Below, in pieces: positions 63,836 to 64,000 of a stretch of 64,000 nt of DNA (within the stretch, counting starts at the first letter, position 1; each line of letters opens with the position of its first letter). The notes below the pieces were generated by a model, which was not told where the DNA came from, did not search any database, and saw only the letters and a program-made list of their open reading frames with translations. This stretch comes from Lachnospiraceae bacterium (GTDB lineage Bacteria; Bacillota; Clostridia; Lachnospirales; Lachnospiraceae). Location of the stretch: contig JAUNWX010000010.1 in assembly GCA_030540075.1 (NCBI GenBank), forward strand, positions 1 to 64,000. The letters run 5' to 3'. The position numbers and the translations under genes are program-made.

Positions 63836-64000
63836 TTATAAATTCAGCAAATTCATCACAAGCTTCACCATTACATCTTTCTCTTCCGGGTTCAATTCAG
63901 CAATGCAGTTATCGCAAAGTTTGCGACAACTGCATCATCTAATTGCCCATTTTCTAAGAGCTATACTTCTTTGTGAATTCACTCTGTATCTAACAACCAG
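63836..64000 (-). pseudogene. Decayed coding remnant at the right edge
   Basis: Two overlapping minus-strand frames look like parts of one protein: ENGQLDDAVVANFAITALLN, then after a shift ELNPEEKDVMVKLVMNLLNL and stop at 63838-63836. A frameshift near 63895 would join them. No family recognised. Confidence 0.3.

Overview
The window looks like the chromosome of a Gram-positive, low-to-mid-GC anaerobe of the Clostridia, most probably Lachnospiraceae. The grounds are AGGAGG-type ribosome binding sites on nearly every gene, a short clostridial-type ThiC, a Gx-transporter (heptaprenyl diphosphate synthase I-like) protein, MgtE and AzgA-family transporters, sortase-C pili and choline-binding-like repeats. 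Nearly all genes lie on the minus strand. The genus is not decided by what can be seen.

Layout. 1-0.7 kb: the start of a TOTE-type archaeo-eukaryotic primase gene running off the left edge. 0.9-6.7 kb: TetR and LysR regulators and a four-gene polar amino-acid ABC transporter whose binding protein resembles the cysteine receptor CjaA; upstream lie a sigma-A promoter, a 35-codon leader ORF with seven consecutive Cys codons, and a terminator. 6.9-11.4 kb: thiC behind a TPP riboswitch, glpK and alr. 11.6-17.2 kb: an accessory stretch with an AbiE-type toxin-antitoxin pair, repeats, an aldose epimerase, an Rpn-nuclease remnant and an AAA-DUF4143 ATPase preceded by four 32-bp iterons. 17.3-26.7 kb: a sortase-assembled pilus operon (tip adhesin, backbone pilin, class C sortase, minor pilin). 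26.9-31 kb: a second AAA-DUF4143 ATPase, a HipBST toxin-antitoxin operon with three evenly spaced operators, an orphan HigA with a higB remnant, and an array of imperfect inverted repeats. 31-39.6 kb: one gene for a 2842-residue secreted surface protein. 39.9-60.5 kb: mostly housekeeping (a UvrA paralog, guaA, mgtE, azgA, tmRNA, uvrA, cold-shock protein, kduI, AI-2E exporter, a 6S-like RNA, thiN, tadA, and the nucleoside salvage run cdd-deoD-udp, with tRNA-Leu). 60.6-64 kb: MATE exporter, LysR regulator, a radical-SAM fragment, a GNAT acetyltransferase and a decayed edge.

The strongest regulatory signals are two translation-coupled attenuators that standard annotation would miss. The cysteine-transporter leader contains an antiterminator segment complementary to the terminator's 5' arm. 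The mgtE leader contains a 34-residue ORF whose codons 14-21 form a 24-nt arm; its partner also supplies the 5' arm of the terminator, so the two structures exclude each other. The two large surface-protein loci share a 19-bp upstream box at nearly the same distance from similar -10 elements, which suggests coordinated expression of pilus and giant adhesin.
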